Below, in pieces: positions 8,957 to 17,751 of a stretch of 64,000 nucleotides of DNA. Source of the stretch: JBBSJZ01 sp041751935 (GTDB lineage Bacteria > Planctomycetota > Planctomycetia > Pirellulales > Pirellulaceae). Within the stretch, counting starts at the first letter, position 1; every line of letters begins with the position of its first letter. The position numbers and the translations under genes are program-made. A model generated the notes under the pieces. That model did no database searches and was not told the DNA's origin. It saw nothing but the letters and a program-made list of their open reading frames with translations. The DNA lies in contig JBGSIA010000031.1 in NCBI GenBank assembly GCA_041751935.1, positions 62,001 to 126,000 of the forward strand, in the 5' to 3' direction.

Positions 8957-10417
8957 CTACTTTTTCTTTTTCTTCTTTGTGACAATCGATTCGCGGTTTT
9001 CGTTGAACCCAACTTCGCTTCGCTTCGCGAGCAGTTGTTTGCTCAAACGCTGGACGACCATGGCGTACGCAGGGTTGTCGGCCACGTTATTGATTTCGCC
9101 TGGGTCTTTCTCAAGATCGTAAAGCTCTGTACCGCTTTCACCGTGACCCCATTGGGTGAAGCGGAACTGGTTCGTGCGAATGGATTCTCCGCCGCTCTGA
9201 CACACCGTGAACGCTTGCTCCTTTGTCCACGCGGAGGACTCAGTGTCCGTCAATAGCGGCTTTAGACTCGTTCCCTGCAGACCACGGGTCGCTGCGATCC
9301 CGGCCAAATCCGTTAGCGTCGGATACAAGTCAACCAACTCGGTGATTTTCTTGGTACCCCGACCGTGCTGGTCCTTCATCCATGGAACACTGATAATGAA
9401 CGGCACGCGTGTGGCTTCTTCAAACAAATGTTGCTTTTGAAACTTATGATGCTGGCCCAACAAGTAGCCGTGATCGCTGGTAAACACCACGATCGTGTTG
9501 TCCGCCAATCCTTTTTCTTGCAATGCGTCGAGCACACGGCCAACCTGAGCATCCATGTAGGCGATACTCGCGTAGTAGGCTTGCAGCAAGCCTTTATGCA
9601 ATTCTGGCGTGATTCCATACGCGGTACTGTTTCGCTTGTAGTCACGGATGATTTCAGGCACGTCATCCAAATCATCTTCCGGTACGATTGGCGCAATCAT
9701 GTCAGCACGGTTGTAAAAGTCGAAATACTTTTTCGGGGCAACCAGTGGCACGTGCGGTCGAACGAAACCTACTGCTAGAAAAAACGGTTTGTCCTTCACG
9801 CGTTCAAGCATTTCGATGGCGCAGTCGGCCGACATACCATCGGCATGCTCACGGTCGCCGCCCGATGCGACAACACCGGTGAAGCTTTGTGTGCCCTTGT
9901 CTTTGGGCGACCAGTTTGTCGATTCGCCAGGTGCAAATTGCTCGGGCGCCTTGATGTTGATCGCTTCTTGCCACGAATAGGGATCATCGCGCTCGGCAGT
10001 CCCAGCGATAATCTCTGTCGGAATTCCCATGTGGTAAATCTTGCTCACTCGCCCAGCAAAATAACCGTTGTTGCGAAAGGCTTGAGACAACGTGACGACG
10101 TCGGGCATATTGCCACGCAGCGTCCCTTGATTTCCTAGCGTCAAGTTGGAATAGGGATACAGCCCCGACATAATCGAAGCTCGCGAGGCACCACAAACCG
10201 GATATTGGCAGTGCATGTTTTCGAACTTCACACCGCGCTCGGCCAAGCGATCCAGATTCGGCGTCTTGCACTGTGGATGCCCGAAACCACTCAGGGAAGT
10301 GTTCAAGTCATCAGCGATCATGAACAACACGTTGGGCTTAGCGGGCTCGGCGGCAACCGGCATCGCCAATGCTATTCCCAAGATTGCCAGAAACGACAAA
10401 GTGGAGAAGCTTTTCAT
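8957..10417 (-). CDS. Secreted type I sulfatase (iduronate-2-sulfatase-like)
   Basis: Hydrolyses sulfate esters, probably on algal or animal polysaccharides, outside the cytoplasm. The ATG at 10417 follows AGGTG and starts a signal peptide (MKSFSTLSFLAILGIALAMPVAA). The metal-binding DD (36-37) in IADDLN precedes the sulfatase signature CGASR (75-79), whose Cys becomes formylglycine. The later SDHGYLLGQHHKFQK carries the usual Asp/His metal and substrate ligands. The order and the LVDLYPTLTDLAGI segment match the iduronate-2-sulfatase-like group. The 486-residue length is normal. The C-terminus is six lysines. No maturase or partner glycosidase is adjacent, so the substrate cannot be named. 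Confidence 0.93.
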   Translation of the reverse strand: MKSFSTLSFLAILGIALAMPVAAEPAKPNVLFMIADDLNTSLSGFGHPQCKTPNLDRLAERGVKFENMHCQYPVCGASRASIMSGLYPYSNLTLGNQGTLRGNMPDVVTLSQAFRNNGYFAGRVSKIYHMGIPTEIIAGTAERDDPYSWQEAINIKAPEQFAPGESTNWSPKDKGTQSFTGVVASGGDREHADGMSADCAIEMLERVKDKPFFLAVGFVRPHVPLVAPKKYFDFYNRADMIAPIVPEDDLDDVPEIIRDYKRNSTAYGITPELHKGLLQAYYASIAYMDAQVGRVLDALQEKGLADNTIVVFTSDHGYLLGQHHKFQKQHLFEEATRVPFIISVPWMKDQHGRGTKKITELVDLYPTLTDLAGIAATRGLQGTSLKPLLTDTESSAWTKEQAFTVCQSGGESIRTNQFRFTQWGHGESGTELYDLEKDPGEINNVADNPAYAMVVQRLSKQLLAKRSEVGFNENRESIVTKKKKKK

Positions 10418-10599
10418 GAGTTGCACCTGTAGCGTGTGTGTGTGATGAATGTTTGTGAGCGGATCTCTTGTTCGCCGCTACCTACTTTATCACGCGGAGC
10501 AGCTTGCGTCATTGTTTTGCGAAATCCTACCCAGTCGGTGGTGTTTCCAGTTGTTAGAATGGTTGCAGCCGATGTGTCCGTTTGGGAGCTTTCTAAAAC

Positions 10600-11190
10600 A
10601 TGACGAGCAAATCACTCCCCAGTCCACTTGAGCAACATCGAAGCGACTACGCGCGGAGGATTGTATCGCGAGGTGTGATCGTGGTCGTGGTTGCTTTGAT
10701 GGTGCTACAGTCCGTCCCGGGTTCGCTGGCTGAGCGATTGGAACGGAGTCGTGTCGGAAGGATGCTTGACCGTTCTGGGTTATGGCAGCGTCCGTGGACC
10801 CTGTTCGCCCCCGATCCAAAGCAAGAACTGGTTTGGCTTTCGGCAACGCTGGTAACAAAGGATGGTCGCCTGATCGATTGGATCAGTCGAGATTGGGAGT
10901 CGACGGGGGCGGTGGACAAGTTTTTCCAGTTTCGGCACATGAACTACGTCACACGCTTCCAAAATCCACTCACTCAGGACGCGATTGATGACTTTGCGAG
11001 ATACCTTGGTCGCACACAGTTGCCTGCGGGGGAGGTGCGCGAGGTGCAGTTGTACAAAAACTCAATCAAGTTACTAATGCCGCCTGATGGAACGATTCCG
11101 TCTCGGGAGGAAACTTTGCGTTCAGTCAGCATACTGCCGATTGCTCGAGTGCAGTTCGCTGAGAAGTCGTCCGAACTATCAAGAGACTAG
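10600..11190 (+). CDS. Membrane-anchored protein with FAPDP motif
   Basis: A 196-residue protein with one N-terminal membrane helix (about residues 22-42) after a short charged N-terminus, followed by a soluble domain. The segment WQRPWTLFAPDP resembles the W-x-MFAPxP motif seen after the last helix of HTTM (vitamin-K-carboxylase-like) membrane proteins, and the remainder (RFQNPLTQDAIDDFARYL) resembles the small extracytoplasmic tail of such proteins. This likeness is from memory of the family and is tentative. No full HTTM domain is nearby. The stop TAG shares a CTAG tetranucleotide with the stop of the convergent methyltransferase. Confidence 0.7.
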   Translation: MTSKSLPSPLEQHRSDYARRIVSRGVIVVVVALMVLQSVPGSLAERLERSRVGRMLDRSGLWQRPWTLFAPDPKQELVWLSATLVTKDGRLIDWISRDWESTGAVDKFFQFRHMNYVTRFQNPLTQDAIDDFARYLGRTQLPAGEVREVQLYKNSIKLLMPPDGTIPSREETLRSVSILPIARVQFAEKSSELSRD

Positions 11191-12293
11191 CAGCAATCCG
11201 ACGACGAACAACATGCGGTGGGCAGTTGTGTCTTGGAGGCTTGCGGCAACTTGACTTCACTGACACTGGCGTTGCTCAGGTCGAACAGTCCAGCGTAGGG
11301 TTCGCGAGATAGCGATTGCAGTGTCAGCTCGGTCACGGGAGTCGCTTCACCTCGTTCGAACGTATGCCCACGTTCGTCTTGGATTCTTGTGAACGGGCCG
11401 CGATAAATCACCGTAGCTACCGGCTCATCGTGGTCACTGGCCGGCTCCAAGTCGTCGCCTTTATACGCGATCACGGTCGCGCTGCGGAACTCAATTTCAT
11501 TGACGGTCTGCCACGGCTCAGCTTGCAACGACTGTAAAGTGACGCCGTGGAACCCAGCCTGTTCAAACGCCCATAAGAATTGTTGCAATTCGAACGCACC
11601 GGAGATACATCCGCTCCACAATTCAGGATCATTTTGCATCGCCTCCGGCACGACCTCATCGGACACAATATCACTGATCACGGCACGGCCACCGACTTTC
11701 AGAACACGAAAGATTTCGCGGAACAATTGCTCTTTTTCGGCTGGGTCAACTAAGTTCAACACACAGTTGCTGACGACGACATCGATCGACTCGTCAGCAA
11801 TCATTGGCGCCGAGGTCCGCATTTCAGCAAGAACATCCTCCAGGTGCTGCAGGCCAGCTTCATCGTGGATCGGATTGGACTGTAAAAACTCGTCGACAGC
11901 ATCGCGATCGATCGCCAAGTCTTGGATCTTGCCTTTGAGAAAATGCATGTTGTCATAGCCGATTTTTTCAGCCACAATTGGCTTGGATCGACGCGCCAGG
12001 CTAAGCATTTCGTCGTTCATGTCGACGCCGATCACGTGACCGTCGGCACCAACGACTTGAGCAGCAATGAAACAGATTTTGCCACCGCCACAGCCGAGAT
12101 CAAGAACGGTTTCACCTGGTCGAACGTATTTCGAGGGGTCGCCACAGCCATAGTCACGCTCAATCACTTCCGCGGGGATCGCGGCGAGGTAACGTGAGTC
12201 ATAATCGACTGGGCAACACAATGCAGCTTCGCGTTGGTTGGCTGCAGGCGAGTATCGGGCGCGAACGGTTTCGGTGATGTTCAGTTTTGTCAT
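11187..12293 (-). CDS. ArsM-like SAM-dependent methyltransferase with Cys-rich C-terminus
   Basis: A class I methyltransferase close to arsenite methyltransferases. The SAM site is VLDLGCGGGKICF followed by GVDMNDEML. Two Cys in the ArsM-typical contexts are present: SNCVLNLV and WSGCISGAF. An N-terminal pair sits in CCPVDYDSRY, and the protein ends CCSSSDCC, a thiol-rich metalloid-binding type of tail. Members of the wider family methylate As(III) to volatile or less reactive forms; the substrate is inferred here. No arsR, arsC or efflux gene is adjacent. The 368-residue length fits ArsM with its C-terminal domain. It converges with the FAPDP gene, and the two stops overlap. Confidence 0.8.
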   Translation of the reverse strand: MTKLNITETVRARYSPAANQREAALCCPVDYDSRYLAAIPAEVIERDYGCGDPSKYVRPGETVLDLGCGGGKICFIAAQVVGADGHVIGVDMNDEMLSLARRSKPIVAEKIGYDNMHFLKGKIQDLAIDRDAVDEFLQSNPIHDEAGLQHLEDVLAEMRTSAPMIADESIDVVVSNCVLNLVDPAEKEQLFREIFRVLKVGGRAVISDIVSDEVVPEAMQNDPELWSGCISGAFELQQFLWAFEQAGFHGVTLQSLQAEPWQTVNEIEFRSATVIAYKGDDLEPASDHDEPVATVIYRGPFTRIQDERGHTFERGEATPVTELTLQSLSREPYAGLFDLSNASVSEVKLPQASKTQLPTACCSSSDCC

Positions 12294-12476
12294 GTCGTTT
12301 GCAGCGAAATTCGCGTGTGGGTGACTGAATCGTGAGTGGAGCCGGTAGTTTACGATATTCTTATGTATTTGAAACGACCTCGTAAGCGTGTCGATCGAGT
12401 CTCCCAGTTTCGCCGAGAGGGCTACGAGTGGCTGCGTGGCTTTGCGTGTGGATGCAGGAATTTAGGCTGGACGCGT

Positions 12477-13151
12477 TCAGATAGCCAGCTTGAGGCCTGG
12501 AGCAGAGGCGGCAATTTGAAGCTGGCTGTGACCGCCGAGTTTAGGCACGAGACTGAACTGGAACACTCCGCCACCACACCGCCAGATATAGCCCAGATGG
12601 TGCATCCCTATCTTGGCAAACGCGCGTCGTGAAGAGTCGTTGGTCCAATCCATCGTGGTAAGAAACGCATCGACGGAATAGCCGGTATGGTGGATCACGT
12701 GAGCTAACATTGCGGCGACAAGTCCGCGACCACGATGCTGGGGTGCCGTCCACGCATTGTAGATGAACGCGCAACCAGGTGGCATCGTTAGCGAGGTTCC
12801 TAGGTGTAACGCGCGGCTGAAATTCTCCGACGCCAACACTTGCTCGCGACACAACCAAAGAAAAGCGATGATCGCTGGTCCTTCGTCACGGCAGCGAACG
12901 ATGACTAACGTTTGGCGTGACGACTCCAGCTTGTCGGGGTTGCCGATGTCCGGCCCAACGGTACCGATTTGAAGTGCACGTCGCAACTCATCTGCGGTCG
13001 GCAAATCGATTGAGTACCGACTGGACCATTGCCATTGATCGGTCGCTGTTCGATCGAACGAGGCAATGGGCAAATGCATCAACTGCACCACGTCCAGAAG
13101 CTGGACGCGGCGAATCAGTCGGTAGGCAATCCGGAGCATTCGTGACGGCAT
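12477..13151 (-). CDS. GNAT-family N-acetyltransferase
   Basis: Shows the acetyl-CoA-binding motif A of GNAT enzymes, APQHRGRGLVAAML, after the beta-bulge strand AFIYNAWT, and the C-terminal part NDSSRRAFAKIGMHHLGYIW typical of motif B. The N-terminal third (RMLRIAYRLIRRVQLLDVVQL) has no assignment. The frame continues upstream to a TTG at 13235, but the ATG at 13151 is a more usual start; neither has a good ribosome site. The acceptor substrate is unknown. The gene is isolated on the minus strand between the methyltransferase and RidA. Confidence 0.8.
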   Translation of the reverse strand: MPSRMLRIAYRLIRRVQLLDVVQLMHLPIASFDRTATDQWQWSSRYSIDLPTADELRRALQIGTVGPDIGNPDKLESSRQTLVIVRCRDEGPAIIAFLWLCREQVLASENFSRALHLGTSLTMPPGCAFIYNAWTAPQHRGRGLVAAMLAHVIHHTGYSVDAFLTTMDWTNDSSRRAFAKIGMHHLGYIWRCGGGVFQFSLVPKLGGHSQLQIAASAPGLKLAI

Positions 13152-13300
13152 GCGCAAGCCTAGCCTAAATTTGCCCTCCAATTGTGGCGAAATCGCACGG
13201 ATGCGAATCGCATCCAACGACTGGTTCGATGGCAAGTTCAGGTTGTAACGACGTTACGGATTATCACTGTAGGTTGCAAAATTGTGCAGACTGAAAGCAA

Positions 13301-13762
13301 TCAGCGGACTTCGAAAATCGCTTCTATCTCAACTGCGATTTTTCCTGGCAAGGCGTTGGTACCTAGAGCACTTCGAGCGGCGATACCAGCGTCTTCGCCA
13401 AAGATGTCGCGAAACAGTTCACTACAGCCGTTGATTACGGCTGGTTGCTGGTCGAAGTCGTCGGTGCATCGAACCAGCCCGAGCAGTTTCACCAAACGTA
13501 CGACGCGGTCGAGTGTTCCCAGGTGTCCGTGCAGCGTTGACAGCATCCCCATGGCCGTGACTCGCGCGGCCTGGTATCCAGCCGCCGTGTCCATGTCGGC
13601 CCCGAGTCGACCGGTGATCAGCGATTTGTCAGGGCGTAGAGGGCCGTGACCAGACAAATACGCCATGGAACCGACAACAACGATAGGTTTGTAAACGCCC
13701 ACCGGCTTGGGTGCGGGCGGTAAAACGATTCCGAGTTCAGCGAGTCGTGCTTCGGCGCTCAT
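13301..13762 (-). CDS. RidA/YjgF-family protein
   Basis: A 153-residue protein of the RidA superfamily, longer than the 128-residue enamine deaminase RidA and resembling the YjgF-like variant with an N-terminal extension (AEARLAELGIVLPPAPKPVGVYKP). Family features include YLSGHGPL near the N-terminus and the final ALPGKIAVEIEAIFEVR; the classical catalytic Arg context RSAxGVxxLP is represented by RSALGTNALPG. True RidA hydrolyses reactive 2-aminoacrylate. Whether this variant does so is uncertain because of the altered N-terminal half. Confidence 0.88.
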   Translation of the reverse strand: MSAEARLAELGIVLPPAPKPVGVYKPIVVVGSMAYLSGHGPLRPDKSLITGRLGADMDTAAGYQAARVTAMGMLSTLHGHLGTLDRVVRLVKLLGLVRCTDDFDQQPAVINGCSELFRDIFGEDAGIAARSALGTNALPGKIAVEIEAIFEVR

Positions 13763-13880
13763 GAGTTTCTCCAGGGTTCAAATCGTAGCCGCTCTGATGA
13801 GAGATTTGGTATTCAAACCTCGGTCGTCAGCAGCTACTTCGGGTGTTGATGATGCAAAGTCGGTTGACTCTGTTTACTTC

Positions 13881-14282
13881 TTATTTCTTCTTCGCATAAA
13901 CGTCTCGCGGGTCGACGAGTCGATGGTCAGCGATGCGAACTGTATCGAGTGAATCGAGAACGCGAAAAAAGCAGCTCTCATAGCCCTCGTGACAAGCGGC
14001 ACCGGTCTGTTGCACGCGCAACAAGATCGTGTCGGCGTCACAGTCGACGCGGATTTCGACGACTCGCTGCTGATGGCCGCTGGTTTCACCCTTTCGCCAC
14101 AGTTTCCCGCGACTGCGGCTATAATAGACCGCGAAGCCGCTGGCCAAAGTTTCGTCGAGCGCTTGGCGGTTCATCCAAGCTAGCATCAGAACGCGATTCG
14201 TCGTAGCGTCTTGCGCGATCGCGGGCAGCAGTCCATCGTTTCCAACTTCAAAATTGGGATACTTTTGTAGGCGATCAGTCAC
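13881..14282 (-). CDS. hisI: Phosphoribosyl-AMP cyclohydrolase
   Basis: Opens the purine ring of phosphoribosyl-AMP, the third step of histidine biosynthesis in the cytoplasm. Family hallmarks are all present: LMLAWMNRQAL, YYSRSRGKLWRKGETSGH, the Mg site DCDADT, and the Zn-ligand region GAACHEGYESCFF. The 133-residue length is that of stand-alone HisI, without the HisE pyrophosphohydrolase domain. The start is GTG at 14282. It is not in a his operon here; RidA lies downstream on the same strand about 120 bases away. The C-terminus is three lysines. Confidence 0.96.
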   Translation of the reverse strand: MTDRLQKYPNFEVGNDGLLPAIAQDATTNRVLMLAWMNRQALDETLASGFAVYYSRSRGKLWRKGETSGHQQRVVEIRVDCDADTILLRVQQTGAACHEGYESCFFRVLDSLDTVRIADHRLVDPRDVYAKKK

Positions 14283-14537
14283 AAATAGGTGCCGTCGTTA
14301 GGGAAGGGAGATTGACGGCATCAGCCGCAGGCAAGGGTGACGATTGGAGCTTGACTTTGCACGCCAGCGGCTCTGTAGTACGAGATGACGGATTATAGAC
14401 GCAATCGGTGCCGACGGAACGACACGAACAACATGCAAAGTCTTTGTGGTCGGTGAAGTCTTCCAAGACAGTGTGCCGAAACTTACGGTACCAACGCACG
14501 CTGTCCAGTCCCCCAAGCCTCGGAAGTCCGCATCTTC

Positions 14538-15146
14538 ATGTCCTCCGCCGCCAAAATCTCTGTCGTGCTTCCCGTCCGAGACGGCCAGCATCGGATTGTT
14601 GAGCGTGTGGAGCAAGTGATCGCCGCACTTGCCGACTTGACGCACAACGACCATGACAGCCCAGCGTCGGAGATCGTGGTTGTCGATGATGGCAGCCGAG
14701 ATGCGACTGCGGAAGTACTCGCGGAATTGACGAATCGTTACCCGCAAGTTCGCGTGGCTCGACACAGTCGCCCACGTGGAATGGAAGCGGCTGGACAAAC
14801 GGGCTTGGAGCGAGCGACAGGCGACCTCGTCTTTATCCAAGAATCCGATACGTCGATTCGCGTCGAGGACTTGCGGCGGTTGCACGAGATGAGTGCCGAC
14901 GAATCGATCGTGGCCGCTCGTGCCGAGAGCACGCCGCGTCCTGTTTCCGATGCGCTGCTGCGACGTATGCGAGCCTGGGGCACTTCAGCGGACGAACAGT
15001 TTGATCGTCCGGCGGTTCGTAGCGAGAAGATGAGTCTGCAGATGATCCGACGTCCGCATCTGCAGCGTCTGGCTGGTCGTGGTGGCAGCGATTACCGGTT
15101 GGAGGCTGAAACGACCTTCAGTACCTCGCTGGAGCGCGTTCGTTAG
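14538..15146 (+). CDS. Short family 2 glycosyltransferase-like protein
   Basis: A GT-A fold is indicated by ISVVLPVRDG at the N-terminus, IVVVDDGSRDATAEVL, and a run through GDLVFIQESDT where a DxD motif normally sits. The position reads ESD, so canonical metal binding may be altered. The protein is 202 residues, shorter than most GT2 enzymes, and its C-terminal half (SEKMSLQMIRRPHLQRL) lacks recognised acceptor-site motifs. It could be a minimal enzyme or a decayed one. No sugar-pathway neighbours support a substrate. Confidence 0.75.
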   Translation: MSSAAKISVVLPVRDGQHRIVERVEQVIAALADLTHNDHDSPASEIVVVDDGSRDATAEVLAELTNRYPQVRVARHSRPRGMEAAGQTGLERATGDLVFIQESDTSIRVEDLRRLHEMSADESIVAARAESTPRPVSDALLRRMRAWGTSADEQFDRPAVRSEKMSLQMIRRPHLQRLAGRGGSDYRLEAETTFSTSLERVR

Positions 15147-15313
15147 CACGCGTCCGTGGATTGTTTGGAAGCCGGTATATTGGAAGCCCGGTACATAGAA
15201 GAGTTCGTACACCGACCCCGCCAACCCCTCCCACGTTGTCGGTGTGCGAGCTACAACGCGTCGTCGTGCCAGGGCCCGGCACGGCGACGCGTTCGAGTTG
15301 ATACAATCCAACA

Positions 15314-16510
15314 ATGAATCCTTTTTCTTGTCCACAAATCGTTCTGGTCGGAGCCGGCGTCGTCGGAACCACGATCGCCAAAGCCCATCTTGATCGCGGT
15401 ATCGCTGTCGTCTTGGCGGACCAGAATGACCAGTCGCTCCGCCGCGCCGCCAGAGAACTGGCCGATCACGTTGACCAGTGGGCAATCGATGCTTCAGCGC
15501 CCATCGGTGGCGTTCTACCTTGTGTTCGTTTCTCGTTAACTGAGCGGCTGTCTTTATCGGAGGTGGATACTCGCGCGTCTGCACAGCTCTCGACGTTGGT
15601 TATCGAATCGATTGTTGAGCGGCTGGACGTCAAGCGAGCGTTTTTCCAGCAGGCGGAGGAGTGGTTCGGTGCCGACGCGATTTTCTGTAGCAACACGTCG
15701 ACGATCCAGATCTCGTCGATCGCGGCCTCGTTAACGTATCCTGAGCGATTGTGCGGAATGCATTTTTTTATGCCCGTCGACCGGCGACCGGCGGTGGAAG
15801 TGATTAGCTCGCCATCGACTTGCGACAATACAACTCGCGCCGCACAAGCTCATGTTCAACGTCTGGGCAAGCAATCGCTTGTCGTCGCCGATTCGCCAGG
15901 TTTTGTTGTCAATCGCATGCTCGCGCCGTACTTAGGGCAAGCGATGACGTTATTGTGTGCGGGAATCGAGGCCGATCGCATCGAAGCCGCCGCGAAAGCT
16001 TACGGTATGCCGATGTCGCCGTTGGAGTTGATCGATTGGATTAGCACTCGAACAACATTCGATGCTGGGCGTGTATATTGGCAAGCGTTTCCTTCACGCA
16101 TCGATCCCTCACCATTGATCGCGGCATTGGTCAAACGAGGCCGAGGTGGACGCTCGTCGGGCGGTGGTTTCTTCGATTATGAAGGTGGCGTCAAGTCAGA
16201 AAATCTGTCACCGACGGTAATACAACTTGCAGCGAACTACCATCGTGACTTGCCGAAGATTGATGACGAAACATTAATCGACTTGCTGGCGATCCCGATG
16301 TGGATTGAGGCCCAAAACATACTTGCTGATCGAGTCGTCGACGATTTCAGTTCCATTGAAACGGCGATGTCTGGCGGTTTGGGCTTCCAACCGCACGGAC
16401 ATTGGCAGTCGTACTTTGATCGTTTGGGCCACGAGCGGATTGAACGTCAAACGGCAAAGTGGTCGGGAATTCTGCGAACGATGGCCAATAAACGTGGCGT
16501 CGACTTTTAG
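15314..16510 (+). CDS. 3-hydroxyacyl-CoA dehydrogenase-like protein
   Basis: Oxidises 3-hydroxyacyl-CoA to 3-ketoacyl-CoA with NAD in beta-oxidation or a related CoA pathway. The Rossmann motif GAGVVGTTIA is at the N-terminus. The 3HCDH core includes FCSNTSTIQISSIA, GMHFFMPVDRRPAVEVI (catalytic His) and DSPGFVVNRMLAPYL, followed by a helical C-terminal domain ending in the substrate-region motif GRGGRSSGGGFFDY. This is the order seen in the dehydrogenase half of FadB/FadJ, but the crotonase half is absent. The 398-residue size is longer than single-domain enzymes. A hairpin overlaps its stop. Confidence 0.9.
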   Translation: MNPFSCPQIVLVGAGVVGTTIAKAHLDRGIAVVLADQNDQSLRRAARELADHVDQWAIDASAPIGGVLPCVRFSLTERLSLSEVDTRASAQLSTLVIESIVERLDVKRAFFQQAEEWFGADAIFCSNTSTIQISSIAASLTYPERLCGMHFFMPVDRRPAVEVISSPSTCDNTTRAAQAHVQRLGKQSLVVADSPGFVVNRMLAPYLGQAMTLLCAGIEADRIEAAAKAYGMPMSPLELIDWISTRTTFDAGRVYWQAFPSRIDPSPLIAALVKRGRGGRSSGGGFFDYEGGVKSENLSPTVIQLAANYHRDLPKIDDETLIDLLAIPMWIEAQNILADRVVDDFSSIETAMSGGLGFQPHGHWQSYFDRLGHERIERQTAKWSGILRTMANKRGVDF

Positions 16511-16516
16511 TCGACG
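16498..16516 (+). terminator. Hairpin overlapping the stop codon
   Basis: CGTCGACT (16498-16505) and AGTCGACG (16509-16516) form a perfect 8-bp stem with a TTT loop. The TAG stop of the dehydrogenase lies inside it (16508-16510). A T/C-rich run follows, fitting a terminator. Confidence 0.55.
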
Positions 16517-16652
16517 TGTTTCCTTTCTATACCTAAAGGCCGATGGCTAATTTCAATCGCCGAATAAACGTTGACGCCACGGTAGGGCCAGGAGGAGAAG
16601 CATGTCGAATGAAAGTTGACATCACCGGTGGAACCGGACCTTTGTAACGTGC

Positions 16653-17621
16653 TTACTCTGACGCTTCTTGCTTCTTTTTTGACCCCAGATCTTGCACGGG
16701 ACTGTCTCCCTTGCTTAGCACTTCCTTTGTGGGCAGAGTCTCCGCATCGATCTTGCTTGCATCGTCCGGATCGTCGCTGGGTACCGGGATCGGAACCAGA
16801 ATCAATCGAACTGGGGTCCCTCGTTTTGGAATACGCTCGGTGTACGGGCTGTACGCCAACTCGTCCGCTTGCGCGCTACTGGCGACCGGCACATCCAACA
16901 TCGCTGTGCTAAAGTTGGACACACAGATCATATCGCCGCTGTCCGCCTTGTAAAACTCGCGACCATCATCGTCCTTCCAAAAACCGCTTCCAGCAAACAC
17001 CCAATCCGTCGCCATCGTTTGTTTTGTTCCCGTCCTCTGTACCCACGATCGAGCATCCGCTGCGTGGAACTTGTCGTTCTCGTCCAACCACGTCACCCAG
17101 ACTCGAATCCGTTGTCCGGTCGCCGGCAAGAATTCGGGGTCGAAACGAACCGGCGTCCCAACGACCGCGCCGACGGCCAATAACGCCGCGTGAACCTGGC
17201 TCGACTGAGCCAACACGGCGACGATCGACTCGTGCTCCTTGGAGTTCATCGGGCAGGCGAACATCTCCAACTGGCCGCGATCCATCGCCACATATCCATC
17301 GGCGTACACTCGCTTGGTTTTCGGATCAATCCACAACGAAGCCTCACGATTGAGTGCCTTGGCGCCCAGCGGCGGCTGGAAAGCACGGCGAACGACCTCC
17401 TCGGCGGTTGGGCGACTGGGAGCCAAGTCGCTGGCATCGATTGTTTGCGATGGAGCCGGTTTCGCCCTGAGTGGTTCCGGCGTTTGCGTATCGGTCTCGC
17501 TAATCCCATCAATTTTCCCTTCGTCAGACCAGGTATGACTTAACGGCACGGTCATCGACATCACTAGCGTCGACGTCACCAGGAATCGAGTCGAGCATCG
17601 CATCAATTTCGCGGTTCGCAT
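16653..17621 (-). CDS. Secreted YdjY-like protein
   Basis: A 322-residue exported protein: MRTAKLMRCSTRFLVTSTLVMSMTV begins a signal peptide. The central part (LWIDPKTKRVYADGYVAMDRGQLEMFACP, then KEHESIVAVLAQSSQVHAALLAVGAVVGTPV) matches the YdjY-like domain common in planctomycetes, whose function is unknown. A Pro/Thr-rich linker separates the signal from the domain, and a charged tail ends the protein. It converges with the dehydrogenase gene. No catalytic residue is known for the family; an envelope location is the only firm inference. Confidence 0.85.
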   Translation of the reverse strand: MRTAKLMRCSTRFLVTSTLVMSMTVPLSHTWSDEGKIDGISETDTQTPEPLRAKPAPSQTIDASDLAPSRPTAEEVVRRAFQPPLGAKALNREASLWIDPKTKRVYADGYVAMDRGQLEMFACPMNSKEHESIVAVLAQSSQVHAALLAVGAVVGTPVRFDPEFLPATGQRIRVWVTWLDENDKFHAADARSWVQRTGTKQTMATDWVFAGSGFWKDDDGREFYKADSGDMICVSNFSTAMLDVPVASSAQADELAYSPYTERIPKRGTPVRLILVPIPVPSDDPDDASKIDAETLPTKEVLSKGDSPVQDLGSKKKQEASE

Positions 17622-17751
17622 TTCAGTCGCTTTGCTTTAGAACGAACGGTTTCAATACACAAGGATGATAGTCTAGGACTACCGAAATCGGGATAACCGG
17701 TTAAGTTATCGGCTCACAGTCTTCATCTTTACTTACAAGCGTAGCGTATCC

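Noticed and set aside
14298..14885. 195-codon minus-strand frame
   Set aside because: Lies opposite the glycosyltransferase-like gene, which has clear GT2 motifs; no motif of its own.
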